Origin: Hyperoodon ampullatus
Taxonomy: Eukaryota; Chordata; Mammalia; Artiodactyla; Ziphiidae
Length of the DNA: 64,000 bases
NCBI GenBank assembly: GCA_949752795.1
Contig: OX457068.1
Location: 62,065,582-62,129,581 of the forward strand
Direction of reading: 5' to 3'
This document shows positions 23,426-35,640 of the stretch, in pieces. Within the stretch, counting starts at the first letter, position 1; the number at the start of each line of letters is the position of its first letter. The translations under genes and the position numbers were made by a program. The notes beneath the pieces were generated by a model. The model saw only the letters and a list, made by a program, of their open reading frames with translations, did not search any database and was not told where the DNA came from.

Positions 23426-23592
23426 ACAGAGCTCAAATAAGAATTTTAGTCTTCTGACTCCTAGGCCAAAATTCCCTTACTTGAGTTGCTTTCTACTAAT
23501 TTCTTAGTTATAGATTCTCCTTAACTTCATTTTCCTCTGTGTCTAATTTCTATTTTTTTTCTACACATATGAGGCATTTGATGAAGGTTTTT

Positions 23593-23795
23593 TTTGTGTG
23601 TGTGCGGTACACGGGCCTCTCACTGTTGTGGCCCCTCCCGTTGCAGAGCGCAGGCTCTGGACGCGCAGGCTCAGCGGCCATGGCTCACGGACCCAGCCGC
23701 TCCGCGGCATGTGGAATCTTCCCCGACCAGGGCACGAACCCGTGTCTGCTGCATCAGCAGGCAGACTCTCAACCACTGCGCCACCAGGGAAGCCC
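23593..23795 (-). mobile_element. CHR-2 SINE
   Basis: The plus strand shows the reverse complement of full CHR-2, from gtgtgtgcggtacacgggcc to ccaccagggaagccc. The 14-bp duplication tgatgaaggttttt at 23579-23592 and 23796-23809 is exact. The tail carries a short GT run. Confidence 0.96.
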
Positions 23796-23809
23796 TGATG
23801 AAGGTTTTT

Positions 23810-24285
23810 GATAAAATAACTGAGCTCAGTGAACACAACCCATCTACCCCTTCCTTGCATGATGCTTTGATGTTGACTTGGCCCAATAAGGCCACTGGAT
23901 AAGAACTAATGGAAACATCATGTCACATCCTTGGTCATCTGAACAGAAAGCCATGCTCCCACCAAATTATGTCTGCAGAGAGGAAAGGCAAGGAGCTCAG
24001 ATGAATGTTCTGTGCACTCTCATCTTTTAAGTCAAGTCCTAACAGGGCAGAAAGTGGCATACCGTGTCGGTGTCCTACACTTCTTTCCCTAGACTGGTGC
24101 TATCAGAAGGGCCATCCAGGGACCAGACAGAAGAGAGCTGGGTGACTACTTGTAAAGCCAAAGTCCACTCTTCTATTGGGCAATTGAACTCTCCAGGGGA
24201 AATCACACACTCCCAAGTTGTACAGGTGCCACTGTACATTCATGCTCCCACCCTCAGCTCTGTTTGCTGTCTTTCTTCATGTCCA
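23810..24285. other. Anonymous non-coding stretch
   Basis: No recognisable gene. The 120-codon frame at 24064-24426 runs into L2-like sequence and has no known motif. Confidence 0.45.
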
Positions 24286-24289
24286 CAGT

Positions 24290-24950
<661 letters not shown>

Positions 24951-25884
24951 TTTGGGGATAGGGGAGCAGGAAGAAATGAAGGATGGACAGTGGAGGGATA
25001 AAAGTGGCAAAAAGAGGACCCAGGCGTGTGGATGGAGGAAGAAATTTTGGTCAAAGTAAGAAAAAAAATTTTAATTTCAAAGGCAGAGGTCTAAGAGCAT
25101 TATTTCTAAGATCCTGGTAGCATATTTCTATTTTAAACCAACTGGAGGGAACAAATTTCATTTGACTGATCCACAGTAACCACTATAGAACTCAAAATGC
25201 CACCCAGCCACCTGGTGACCTACAGAAACAGGTGAGGAGTTGAAGACTTGAAGACAGGTCAGAGGAACAGTGACCAAAGCCAAGGCCCAGTCTCAGCTCC
25301 AACCCTGGGATTCCATCAATGTGCATTTCTGCTGGGACAGAGACCACCTTGCCATCTTACTGAAGTGAGTCATTTCTACTTCTTCTCTTGTCCTCTCCAT
25401 GACACACTAGGAAAGGCACACTCATTAATAACTTGGCTCCAGCTCTTGAGGGATTCCGATCATTTAGGTATGATGATTCATAAGAGAGGTCAACCAAATT
25501 GAGGACTAAACTTGTAGAATAATTAGTATCTGCCATATGGCAGCCCAGAGCCCAGAGAGGAGTGTGGAAGGGCCATGAAATGCCTATGACTTGAGACCAA
25601 GTGCCACTCTCCCAGGATCTGGGGAAGATTCAGATCACAAGTCTGACCAGCTTGCTGACATCTTGAAGGTCACCCAAAGGCACTTTATCAACTGATATGA
25701 GCAAAGACCAGCTGAGGCTCCATGTGGCAACACTAGTTTCCTGAGGAGCAGTGTTTCATGCATTACATGGTGATCTATCTCCAAACCAGACAGTCAAAGC
25801 AGGAAGATGAATGAGCGAGACCATTCCCATCCCCAAGGACAACCTGATCCCTGATAGTAGCAGCAGATGTGAGCAAACCCAGTT
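24951..25884. other. Anonymous non-coding stretch
   Basis: No recognisable gene or repeat. Short frames at 24821-25054 and 25248-25502 have no known motif. Confidence 0.45.
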
Positions 25885-26065
25885 CTTCATATGTATCATT
25901 TATTCCATGCTCATGACACTCTATGAGAGGAGAAGTGTTAACCCTTTTTAGACAAAAAGTTTGGAAATTCAGAAAAGTTAAACATTCTGAAGGTCACCAA
26001 GTTAGTGACAGAGCCAGACGTAAACCACTCTGAATATCAGCACAGTTCACATCCTCTTCCACACT
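25885..26065 (-). repeat. MIR SINE
   Basis: The series aacccttttagacaaaaag, cagaaaagttaaacattc, gaaggtcaccaagttagtgac and agagccagacgtaaacc follows the reverse complement of the MIR core. Confidence 0.8.
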
Positions 26066-26209
26066 TCCCTTCCTTTCAAACATCCAAAGAATGTCAGCAT
26101 TGTAAGGGGCTTCAGGGGCTGGAGGTAGGAGGAAGGAGCACAGTGGTTGGTGACAGAGGCGGAATGTGAGCCTGGATTTCTTGGCTCACAGTTCAGCTCT
26201 TCTCTCGCA

Positions 26210-26450
26210 TATATTCAACAATTAATTTAACAAATGCGTATTGAGCCCTTACCACAGGGCAGACACAGTGTGAGGCCAGTGAGGATACAGCAGGTTGAAA
26301 ACAGAAAGCGTCTCAGTTCCCAGGGAGCCCACATTGCACTGAAAAGACAAACATACATAAATTATCAATCAGATGAGGGCAATTATGTCCTATGCAGAAT
26401 GATAATGCAGAGTGAGTAGGGCAGAGAGCAATGGGTGAGAGAAAGGGGCA
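26210..26450 (-). repeat. L2 LINE 3' end
   Basis: The plus strand reads aacaaatgcgtattgagccc, gtgaggatacagcaggttg, cccagggagcccacattgc and aaacatacataaattatc. This is the reverse complement of the L2 3' end. The large minus-strand L1 begins directly to its right. Confidence 0.8.
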
Positions 26451-27212
26451 TTATCTTATTTTTTAACATCTTTATTGGAGTATGATTGCTTTACAATGTT
26501 GTGTTAGTTTCTGCTGTATAACAAAGTGAATCAGCTATACGTATACATATATGCCCATATCCCCTCCCTCTTGCGTTTCCCTTCGAGGTGGTCACAAAGC
26601 ACGGAGCTGCCCTCCCTGTGCTGTATGGCTGCTACCCACTAGCTACCTATTTTTTTTTCTTTTTCTAGCTCTATTTTACATTTGGTAGTTTACATATGTC
26701 CATGTCACTCTCTCACTTCGTCCCAGCTTACCCTTCTCCCTCCCAATGTCCTCAACTCAATTCTCTACTTCTGAATCTTTATTCCTGTCCTGTCCCTAGG
26801 TGCTTCAGAACCTTTTTTTTTTTTTTTTTTTTTTTTAGATTCCATATATATGTGTCAGCATACAGTATTTGTTTTTCTCTTTCTGACTTACTTCACTCTG
26901 TATGACAGACTCTAGGTCCATCCACCTCACTACAAATAACTCAATTTTGTTTCCTTTTATGGCTGAGTAATATTCCATTATATACATGTGCCATATCTTC
27001 TTTATCCATTCATCTGTTGATGGACACTTAGGTTGTTTCCATGTACTGGCTATTGTAAATACTGCTGCAATGAACATTGTGGTATATGACTCTTTGAATT
27101 ATAATATCTCAGAGTATATGCCCAGTAGTGGGATTTTTGGGTCGTATGGTAGTTCTATTTTTAGTTTTTTAAGGAAACTCCATACTTTTCTCCATAGTGG
27201 CTATATCAGTTT

Positions 27213-29249
27213 TCATTCCCACCAACAGTGCCAGAGTGTTCCCTTTTCTCCACACCTTCTCCAGCATTTGTCATTTGTAGATTTTCTAATGATGCCCATT
27301 CTAACTGATGTGGGGTGATAGCTCATTGTAGTTTTGACTTCTGTTTCTCTAATGATTAGTGATGTTGAGCATCCATTCATGTGTTTGTTGGCAATCTGTA
27401 TATCTTTTTTAGATAAATGTCTATTTAGGTCTTCTGCCCATTCTTGGAATGGGTTGTTTGTTTTTTTGATATTGAGCTGCTTGTATATTTTGGAGATTAA
27501 TCCTTTGTCAATTGCTTCATTTGCAAATATTTCCTCCCATTCTGAGGGTTGCCTTTTCGTCTTGTTTATGGTTTCCTTTGTTATGCAAAAGCTTTTAAGT
27601 TTCATTAGGTTCAATTTGTTTATTTTTGTTTTTATTTCCATTTCCTAGGAGATGGGTCAAAAAGGATCTTGCTGTGATTTATATCATAGAGTGTCTTGCC
27701 TATCTTTTCCTCTTAGAGTTTTATAGTGTCTGGCCTTACTTTCAGGTCTTTCAACCATTTTGAGTTTATTTTTGTGTATGGTGTTAGGGAGTGTTCTAAT
27801 TTCATTCTTTTACATGTAGCTCATGTAGTCCAGTTTTCCCAGCACCATTTATTGAAGAGGCTGTCTTTTCTCCATTGTATATTCTTGCCCTCTTTATCAA
27901 AGATAAGTTGACCATATGTGCGTGGGTTCATCTCTGGGATTTCTATCCTGTTGCATTGATCTATATTTTTGTTTTTGTGCCAGTACCACACCATCTTGAT
28001 TACTGTAGCTTTGTAGTAGAGTCTGAAGTCCAGGAGCCTGATTCCTCCAGCTCCGTTTTTCTTTCTCAAGATTGCTTTGGCTATTCTGGGTCTTTTGTGC
28101 GTCCATAAAAATTGTGAAATTTTTTGTTCTACTACTGTGAAAAATGCCCTTTGTAGTTTAATAGGGATTGCATTGAATCTGTAGATTGCTTTGGGTAGTA
28201 TAGTCATTTTCATAATATTGACTCTTCCAATCCAAGAACATGGTATATCTCTCCATCTGTTTGTATCATCTTTAATTTCTTTCATCACTGTCTTATAGTT
28301 TTCTACATACAGGTCTTTTGTCTCCTTAGGTAGGTTTATTCCTAGGTATTTTATTCATTTTGTTGCAGTGGTAAATGGGAGTGTTTCCTTAATTTCTCTT
28401 TCAGATTTTTCATCATTAGTGTATAGGAATGCAAGAGATTTCTGTGCATTAATTTTGTATCCTGCTACTTTATCAAATTCATTGATATCTAGTCTCATAG
28501 TGTTGTGGTTGGAAAAGACACCTGATACAATTTCAATTTTCTTAAATTTACCAAGGCTTGATTTGTGACCCAAGGTATGATCTATCCTAGAGAATGTTCC
28601 ATGAGCACTTGAGAAGAATGTGTATTCTGTTGTTTTGGGATGGAATGTCTTATAAATATCAATTAAGTCCATATTGTTTAATGTGTCATTTAAAGCTTGT
28701 GTCTCCTTATTTATTTTCATTTTGGATGATCTGTCCATTGGAGAAAGTGGGGCATTAAAGTTCCCTACTATTATTGTGTTACTGTTGATTTCCCCTTTTA
28801 TGGCTGTTAACATTTGCCTTATGTATTGAGGTGCTCCTCTGTTGCGTGCATAAATATTTACAATTATTATATCCTCTTCTTGGATTGATCCCTTGATCAT
28901 TATGTAGTGTCCTTCTTTGTCTCGTATAATAGTCTTTATTTTAAAGTCTCCTTTGTATGATATGAGAATTGCTACTCCAGCTTTCTTTTGATTTCCATTT
29001 GCATGGAATATATTTTTGCATCCTCTCACTTTCAGTTTGTATGTGTGCCTAGGTCTGAAGTGGGTCCCTTGTAGACAGCATATATATGGGTCTTGCTTTT
29101 GTACCCATTCAGCCAGTCTATGTATTTTGGTTGGAGCATTTAATCCATCTACATTTAAGGTAATTATCGATATGTATGTTCCTATTACTATTTTCTTAAT
29201 TGATTTGGGTTTGTTATTGTAGGTCTTTTCCTTCTCTTGTATCTCCTGC
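27213..29249 (-). pseudogene. L1 ORF2 with in-frame deletion of most of the reverse transcriptase
   Basis: The frame is open from the end of ORF1 to 28355 and covers the endonuclease domain (LNVDGLNAPTKIHRLAEWV near its start, RIDHTLGHKSS near its end). It then jumps without a frame change from SNHNTMRLDI to NEFDKVAGYKINAQ, which belongs to the region after the catalytic palm. About 500 residues, including the FADD motif, are gone. The usual endonuclease catalytic residues are also changed: QETH reads QGTH, GDFN reads GNFN, and SDH reads SNH. A stop replaces an Arg codon after FTTATK (28352-28354). The same frame resumes to 27821, and a frame change leads to the C-terminal piece at 27641-27213 ([10 protein letters not shown]). 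The product would be inactive in both enzymatic functions. Confidence 0.93.
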
Positions 29250-30138
29250 CTAGAAAAGTTCCTTTAGCATTTGTTGTAAAGCTGGTTTGGTGGTGCTGAA
29301 TTCTCTTAGCTTTTGCTTATCTGTAAAGGTTTTAATTTCTCCATCAAATCTGAATGAGATCCTTGCTGGGTAGAGTAATCTTGGTTGTAAGTTTTTCCCT
29401 TTCATCACTTTAAATATGTCCTGCCACTCCCTTCTGGCTTGCAGAGTTTCTGCTGAAAGATCAGCTGTTAACCTGATGGGGATTCCTTTGTATGTTACTA
29501 GTTGCTTTTCCCTTGCTGCTTTTAATACTTTTTCTTTGTATTTAATTTTTGATAGTTTGATTAATATGTGTCTTGGCATGTTTCTCCTTGGATTTATCCT
29601 GTATGGGACTCTCTGTGCTTCCTGGACTTGATTTTTTCCTTTCTGATATTAGAGAAGTTTTTAACTATAATCTCTTCAAATATTTTCTCAGTCCCTTTCT
29701 TTTTCTCTTCTCCTTCTGGGACCCCTATAATTCGAATGTTGGTGCATTTAATGTTGTCCCAGAGGTCTCTGAGACTGTCCTCAATTCTTTTCATTCTTTT
29801 TTCTTTATTCTGCTCTGTGGTAGTTATTTCCACTATTTTATCTTTCAGGTCACTTATCCGATCTTCTGCCTCAGTTATTCTGCTATTGATCCCTTCTAGA
29901 GAATTTTTTATTTCATTTATTGTGTTGTTCATCACTGTTTGTTTGCTTGTTAGTTCCTCTAGGTCCTTGTTAAACATTTCTTGTATTTTCTCCATTCTAT
30001 TTCCAAGATTTTGGATCATCTTTATTATCATTACCCTGAATCATTTTTCAGGTAGACTGCCTATTTCCTCTTCATTTTTTGGTCTGGTGGGTTTTTACTT
30101 TCCTCCTTCATCTGCTGCGTATTTCTCTGTCTTCGCAT
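29250..30138 (-). pseudogene. L1 ORF1 (RNA-binding coiled-coil protein), broken
   Basis: The likely start is the ATG at 30136-30138 (MRRQRNTQQMKEE). A small deletion shifts the frame within about 50 bases, and a TGA follows in the EKEF-like segment near 30042. From 30031 the frame is open for 145 codons and covers a heptad-rich coiled coil (MEKIQEMFNKDLEELTSKQ) and the RNA-recognition part (NIRIIGVPEGEE). A one-base deletion near 29620 then shifts to the frame open at 29579-29250, which holds the C-terminal domain (RLTADLSAETLQARREW) and the usual end. The total of about 296 codons is close to the normal length. ORF1 protein normally trimerises and coats L1 RNA. This copy needs at least three repairs and is a pseudogene. 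Confidence 0.92.
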
Positions 30139-32115
30139 TTTGCTTATTTTACTGTGTGTTGGGGTCTCCTTTTCATAGGCTGCAGGTTTGTAGCTCCCAT
30201 TGTTTTTGGTGTCTGCCCCCAGTGGCTAAGGTTGGTTCAGTGGGTTGTGTAGGCTTCCTGTTGGAGGGGACTAGTGCCTGTGTTCTGGTGAATGAGGCTG
30301 GATCTTGTCTTTCTGGTGGGCAGGAGCACGTCTGGTGGTGTGTTTGGGGGTGTCTGTGAACTTATTATTATTTTAGGCAGCCTCTGTGCTAATGGATGGG
30401 GTTGTGTTCCTGTCTTGCTAGTTGTTTGGCTTGGGGTGTCCAGCACTGGAACTTGCTGGTCATTGAGTGGAGCTGGGTCTTAGCGCTGAGACAGAGATCT
30501 CTGGGAGAGCTCTCGCTGACTGGTATTACATGGGGCCAGCAGGTCTCTGGTGGTCCAATGTCCTGAACTCAGCTCACACACCCAGAGGCTCAGGCCTGAC
30601 CACACTCCAGCCTGTCACACACTCCAGCTCAGGCTGGAGCACCAAGACTGTGCCAGCCACACAGCTCAGAAGAAAGGGAGAAAAAAAAGAAAGAAAAAAT
30701 AAAATAAAATAAAAGTTATTAAAATTAAAAATAAAAAACTTATTAAAATAAAAAAGTATTAATAAAAAAAGAAGAGGGCAACCAAACCAATAAACAAATC
30801 CACCAATGATAACAAGCGCTAAAATGTATACTAAGATAAACATAAAAATCAGAAACCACTTAGTCGCATACAGCAAACCCCAAGTCTACTATTGCTCCCA
30901 AAGTCCACTGCCTCAATTTTGGAATGATCATTGTCTATTCAGGTATTCCACAGATGGAAGGTACATCCAGTTGATTGTGGAGATTTAATCCGCTGCTCCT
31001 GAGGCTGCTGGGAGAGATTTCCCTTTCTCTTCTTTGTTCGCACAGCTCCTGGGGTTCATCTTTGGATTTGGACCCTCCTCTGAATGTAGGTCGCCCTCTG
31101 GCATCTGTTCTTCACCCAGACAGGAGGGGGTTAAAGGAGTAGCAGATTCTGGGGCTCTGGGTCACTCAGGCGGGGGGGAGGGAGGGGTACGGAGTGCGGG
31201 GCGAGCCTGCGGCGGCAGAGGCCGGCGTGATGTTGCAGCAGCCTGAGGCTCGCCTTGCGTTCTCCCGGGGAAGTTGTCCCTGGATCACGGGACCCTGGCA
31301 GTGGCGGGCTGCACAGACTCCCAGGAGGGGAGGTGTGGATAGTGACCTGTGCTTGCACACAGGCTTCTTGGTGGCGGCAGCCGCAACCTTAGCGTCTCAT
31401 GCCCGTCTCTGGTGTCCACGCTGATAGCCGTGGCTCACGCCCATCTCTGGAGCTTGTTTCGGCGGTGCTCTTAATCTCCTCTCCTTGCGCCCCCTGAAAC
31501 AATGGTCTCTTGTCTCTTAGGCAGGTCCAGACTTTTTCCTGGACTCCCTCCCGGCTAGCTGTGGCACACTAGCCCCCTTCAGGCTGTGTTCACGCCGCCA
31601 ACCCCAGTCCTCTCCCTGGGATCTGACCTCCGAAGCCCGAGCCTCAGCTCCCAGCTCCCAGCCCCCGCCCGCCCCGGCGGGTGAGCAGACAAGCCTCTCA
31701 GGCTGGTGAGTGCTGGTCGGCTCCAATCCTTTTTGCAGGAATCTCTCTGTTTTGCCCTCTGCACCCCTGTTGCTGCGCTCTCCTCCGTGGCTCCCAAGCT
31801 TCCTCCCCACCTACTGACCGTCTCCACCAGCGAAGGGGCTTCCTAGCGTGTGGAAACTTTTCCTCCTTCACAGCTCCCTCCAAGAGGTGCAGGTCCCGTC
31901 CCTATTCTTTTTTGTCTCTGTTTTTTCTTTTTTTTTTTTTTGGCCCTACCCATGTACGTGGGGAGTTTCTTGCCTTTTGGGAGGTCTGAGGTCTTCTGCC
32001 AGTGTTCAGTAGGTGTTCTGTAGGAGTTGTTCCACTTGTAGATATAGTTTTGATATATTTGTGGGGAGGAAGGTCATCTCCACGTCTCACTCCTCCACCT
32101 TCTTGAAGGTCCCCC
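30139..32115 (-). promoter_or_regulatory. L1 5'UTR with a CpG-rich promoter region
   Basis: This is the 5' part of the same L1. The half next to ORF1 is AT-rich (homopolymer-like block at 30665-30775). The outer half, about 31130-31830, is GC-rich with dozens of CpG dinucleotides, unlike the rest of the window. It ends at ccttcaagaaggtgg on the minus strand. L1 5'UTRs of this kind hold an internal RNA polymerase II promoter for the sense (minus) direction and often weak antisense activity. Whether this copy is active is unknown. Confidence 0.8.
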
Positions 32116-33460
32116 ATGGACATTATTTTTAAAAGGATGATCAAGGAAGGCCTCTCTGTTGACACCCAGATTTGAGCTTCCCAACAAAATCCATTTTAAC
32201 TTAACCTACTTCTTGCTCATAGCCATAGTGTGGAACCAATGAGCATGTTAGACACAAAGACAGGCAGGAAGTCCCCAAGGATGAAGCGGGATTCAAAAGT
32301 AAGCCCCAGCACTGGCAAAGTCCTGCCATAGGAAGGGTTGGTGGCCACCAGCTGGCTTGTGGAGCAGAAAGGATTTTTAGGTGGTGGGCCTGTTCCCAGA
32401 GAAAATGACCCACTAACTCAGAATCTTAAGGAAGATGTCCTTACAATCTGTTTTATAACCAGGCTTTGAAAGCCTTCCGAACACCTTGTATTAGAAAAGG
32501 AAATCAGGGGTGAATATCATACTGAGAGAACTTCAGTAGAAAGAAAGGTGTGCTTTAGGATCTCACTGAAAATGTTTCCTTCATAAACTTGGGAGGTTAT
32601 GCCTCTGAGAAAGGCACTAAAAGTAAAATAATAAGACTGGTATTTTAGAAACAATCTGGAAGTCCATGCCTGTCTAATGCCCAGTTAAAGAAAGCTTTAT
32701 ACAGAAACTGCCAAATACAATCTATTTTGTAACAATAAAGTGATACATCTGTAGTTCAAGTTTTCTAAAAGGTTTAGCAATCATACAAATCAACAACAAA
32801 GAAAACCATTGCCCAAGTACATTTCTGTATTTTACTAGTGAAGTCACCCCCAAGAGAATTCTGTGAAGTTGTGGGCTCAAGGAGAGGCCTCAAGGAAGAG
32901 CAGGAGGAGCCCCTGCACAGGGTCAGTGCCTGAAGCTGGGAAATGGGGAGACTCAGAGCAGGCTGGGAAGGCCAGTGAGAAGCTGCCAGATGCCCAGAGC
33001 CAAGAGGCTTGTGCCTGGAGGTGACAGAAAACAGCCTGGCTGAATGGTATAGCTCACTGCTTGCTGAAAGTGCCAGAAGTGGTGCTGCAGATGAAATTGG
33101 CAAGAAACTCGCAAGAATGTAACACTTGCACTGTATCTTCACCTCTCCCTCCCATCACCACTCCTGCTGTAGGAGGGTCTCAAATCTATTCTCAAGTTAA
33201 CACTCCATCTAAGCTCAGGATTCACCCCCTCCTTCCTGGGCTCTTTCTTTCTCACCTGGTCTCTTCGAAAAACACATCATCTCCCATTTTTAAAGGGCGG
33301 GGGGAGAAAGAGAGAATTTTCCTTGGTCCTGCTTCCCCGCAAATTAGCGTTCCCTCACTCCACTTTCCTTAATCCAGATGTTAAAGAAGTGAGTCCATGC
33401 TCACTGTATTTCCTTCCTCTTCTCCATTTTCTTCCTTAATGCCTGCCCGTCGGCTTTCTG
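32116..33460. other. Anonymous non-coding stretch
   Basis: No recognisable gene or repeat. The 122-codon minus frame at 32774-33142 and the 103-codon plus frame at 33061-33372 show no known motif. Confidence 0.45.
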
Positions 33461-33469
33461 GTCCCACAG

Positions 33470-33640
33470 TTCCACAGAAACTTCTCTAACCGCCAGATGT
33501 TTTGCCAACTTGTGCAAGCCTTTGGTGTCAGCAGCATTTGTCACTATTTAGTCATTGCCTAGACCCCACATGTTAGAACATTTGCCTCCTTTGGCCTACG
33601 TGACTTTGTTCCTTGGCCCCCTCTGAAGCCGTCTAACCTC
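33470..33640 (+). repeat. Possible L2/CR1-type reverse transcriptase-region fragment
   Basis: The order gtgtcagcagcatttgtcac, cctttggcctacgtgac recalls the L2/CR1 segment tctgccgcatttgacac...cttggcttccgtgac. It is divergent and could be chance. Confidence 0.3.
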
Positions 33641-33974
33641 CTTCCCAGTCCCAAGTGCCCCCACCACAACCTCAGTCATCCATTGGTGGAGATGAGACAA
33701 GAATCATTTAAGTCACTCGGTGTTTTGGGGTCATACACTCTTTAGAAAATCTGATGGAAGTTTTAAACCTTCTCCCCAGAATATGGTTTATATATACATA
33801 CTCATGCATATGCATATGCTTATACCTAGATAAATATTATCTCAGGGGAGGCTCACAGACTCCTTAACTTAAGAGCCTCTGTCCCAGAGAATATACTTTT
33901 ATAGAAATGTAATTATGATGTCATGTGGCTTTTCCATGTTGCTTTTAAACCACATGTTTCTAGTAAGCTCTATA

Positions 33975-34225
33975 GTGGTGCTATAATGGTACAAAACACT
34001 TTATCAGAAGGCAGGGGCCCAGGGTTCTCATCCGCATTTTCATACCTTAAGGGCTTGAGCAAGTCACCTCTTTAAACCAAAATTACCTCCTCTGCAAAAA
34101 TGGATATTATTTCTACTCTGCCACAAAGGGTTGTTGTAAAGATCAGATGAGATCAGGAATTTGAAAACATTTGGCAAACTTCAAAACATTATAAAACTGA
34201 TTACCATTAAAATCATTAATATTCT
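33975..34225 (+). repeat. MIR SINE
   Basis: The series gcttgagcaagtcacctc, tacctcctctgcaaaaatgg, atattatttctactctgcc and gggttgttgtaaagatcagatg follows MIR in plus order. Confidence 0.85.
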
Positions 34226-34244
34226 TAAGGCTTACCAGCTGGGT

Positions 34245-34400
34245 ATCGACACGGGTTTTAATCTTATCTTGAGCTCCATGTTATGATTTGACGGCATCCA
34301 TTTCCCAATTTGTAAACTAGAGATGATAATAGCTATTCTAGCTACCTTGTAGAGCTAGTGTGAGTATCAAATGAAATATGAATGTGCAGGGACTTTACAA
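34245..34400 (+). repeat. MIR SINE fragment
   Basis: The series catttcccaatttgtaaac, gatgataatagctattctagc and gtgtgagtatcaaatgaaat matches the MIR core and 3' half. Confidence 0.75.
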
Positions 34401-35270
34401 CTCAGCAAGACTGAGGTGCCTGCAGTTTCTTATCCTCTTTTTTGTTCCCCTCCATGTGCATTAACTGAGCTCCAAGAGCCCAACAGAATGAGGCTGTGCT
34501 CACAAGAGTCCCACCGTGCCCAATGGTGGAGTGTTCCTATGAAATAACTCTGGAATCAAATTAGACTCCAGTGAGTTAATCATGGATAATGTAATTATAA
34601 GAGGCAGCAAATAAATTGATAATAATTAGCTACTTATTATTTTTTAAAAAGGGGCATAGAGAGAAAGAATATAGCATGTGAAAAAGATTATCCTTTGTAG
34701 AAATAATCACTCCTCCTGGCCACTTGGCCTATATTTGAACTCACCCCAAGGAATACTAGTGTCTCATTGGTATGCTGGGTTACTATAAAATATATTCTTA
34801 CCTGAAATCCTAGCTTCACCCTGATTTATGAGTATTTGTAACCTCTGGTAGGTGTGCACAGGTTTGCAACTCCCCAAGAAAGAGCATGGTGGCTGGAATC
34901 ATTGTGACTTCCTTGTTCACAACCCTTTCGTCCGTGCTCTGCTGTGCCAGCTGAGGTTCAGAGTGGTAAGGCTCAGGGACAGAGGCAGAAAGACTAGCAA
35001 GTTTAAGTGGATCCATCTCTGCCTTTTCACCAGGTTCTATCCAGTTTCAGAAAGAGATGGGATTTCCATGGCACTGTGGGAGGAGTGGGATCAGCTATTA
35101 TCTGGTGAGGACAAGTCAGGTCACTGTGAGAGCTGAATAACCTAACAAGTAGCATTTCTCAATAGTCGTCTGCACCTGGCAGGTATGAAACTGGCCCTTC
35201 ATTGCAGTGGTGAAGAGAGACGAATCGCTTGGGCTCCATATGCAGGGAGTGGAGAATAAAGAAATGGGAG
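34401..35270. other. Anonymous non-coding stretch
   Basis: No recognisable gene. The 94-codon frame at 34852-35136 shows no known motif. Confidence 0.45.
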
Positions 35271-35271
35271 G

Positions 35272-35640
35272 GAAGATAACATTTATTGAGTCAAGGTCAT
35301 TATTATTATTATTATTATTATTATATTTTTTTGCTGCATGCGGGCCTCTCACTGTTGTGGCCTCTCCCGTTGCGGAGCGCAGGCTCAGTGGCCAGGCCCA
35401 GCCGCTCCGCAGCACATGGGATCTTCCCGGACCGGGGCATGAACCCATGTCCCCTGCATCGGCAAGTGGACTCTTAACCACTGAGCCACCAGGGAAGCCC
35501 CAAGGTCATTATTTCATTCAATCTACTCAACAATGCCCTGTGGTATGGTGTTTATTGTCCCATTTTACCAGCAAAGAACCTGAGGGTCATAAAGGCTAAA
35601 ACTCACCCAGGATTACAGATAGAGTAAGGAACAGAAGGAC
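35272..35640 (-). repeat. MIR SINE interrupted by a CHR-2 SINE
   Basis: gataacatttattgagtc at 35276-35293 is the MIR 3' side in reverse. It resumes after the CHR-2 with tcattcaatctactcaac, tgtcccattttaccagc, and acccaggattacagatagag. The CHR-2 insertion splits the element. Confidence 0.72.
35305..35500 (-). mobile_element. CHR-2 SINE with internal deletions and an (ATT)n tail
   Basis: This is the reverse complement of CHR-2, from ttttttgctgcatgcgggcc to ccaccagggaagccc. The 13-bp duplication caaggtcattatt at 35292-35304 and 35501-35513 is exact. Two deletions shorten the body. One removes the segment between two gcaggct repeats near 35380, the other lies in the atggctcacgg region. The tail end has grown into about eight ATT units (35299-35323). 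Confidence 0.94.

Larger units (their letters stand above)
26456..32115 (-). mobile_element. Nearly full-length L1 (cetacean/artiodactyl type) with an internal deletion
   Basis: Reading on the minus strand, the 5' end lies at about 32115. A 5'UTR of about 2 kb follows (to 30139), then broken ORF1 (30138-29250), broken ORF2, and a 3'UTR ending near 26465 with a short A tail. The 3'UTR family is the same as at 11283-11715. The length of 5.66 kb is short for a full L1 because about 1.4-1.6 kb of ORF2 is missing at 28481-28486. Flanks give a plausible degenerate duplication (gcattatctt on the left, acattatttt on the right). A run of 24 T at 26813-26836 marks the internal A-run of the 3'UTR. Confidence 0.95.

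Noticed and set aside
29568..30359. Longest frame in the window, 263 codons on the plus strand, very hydrophobic
   Set aside because: It is antisense to L1 ORF1 and 5'UTR. A-rich L1 sense sequence gives T-rich, Phe/Leu/Ser-rich antisense frames. No domain is visible.
26456..32115. Active, retrotransposition-competent L1
   Set aside because: ORF1 has frameshifts and a stop. ORF2 lacks the RT palm, carries endonuclease substitutions and has a nonsense codon.
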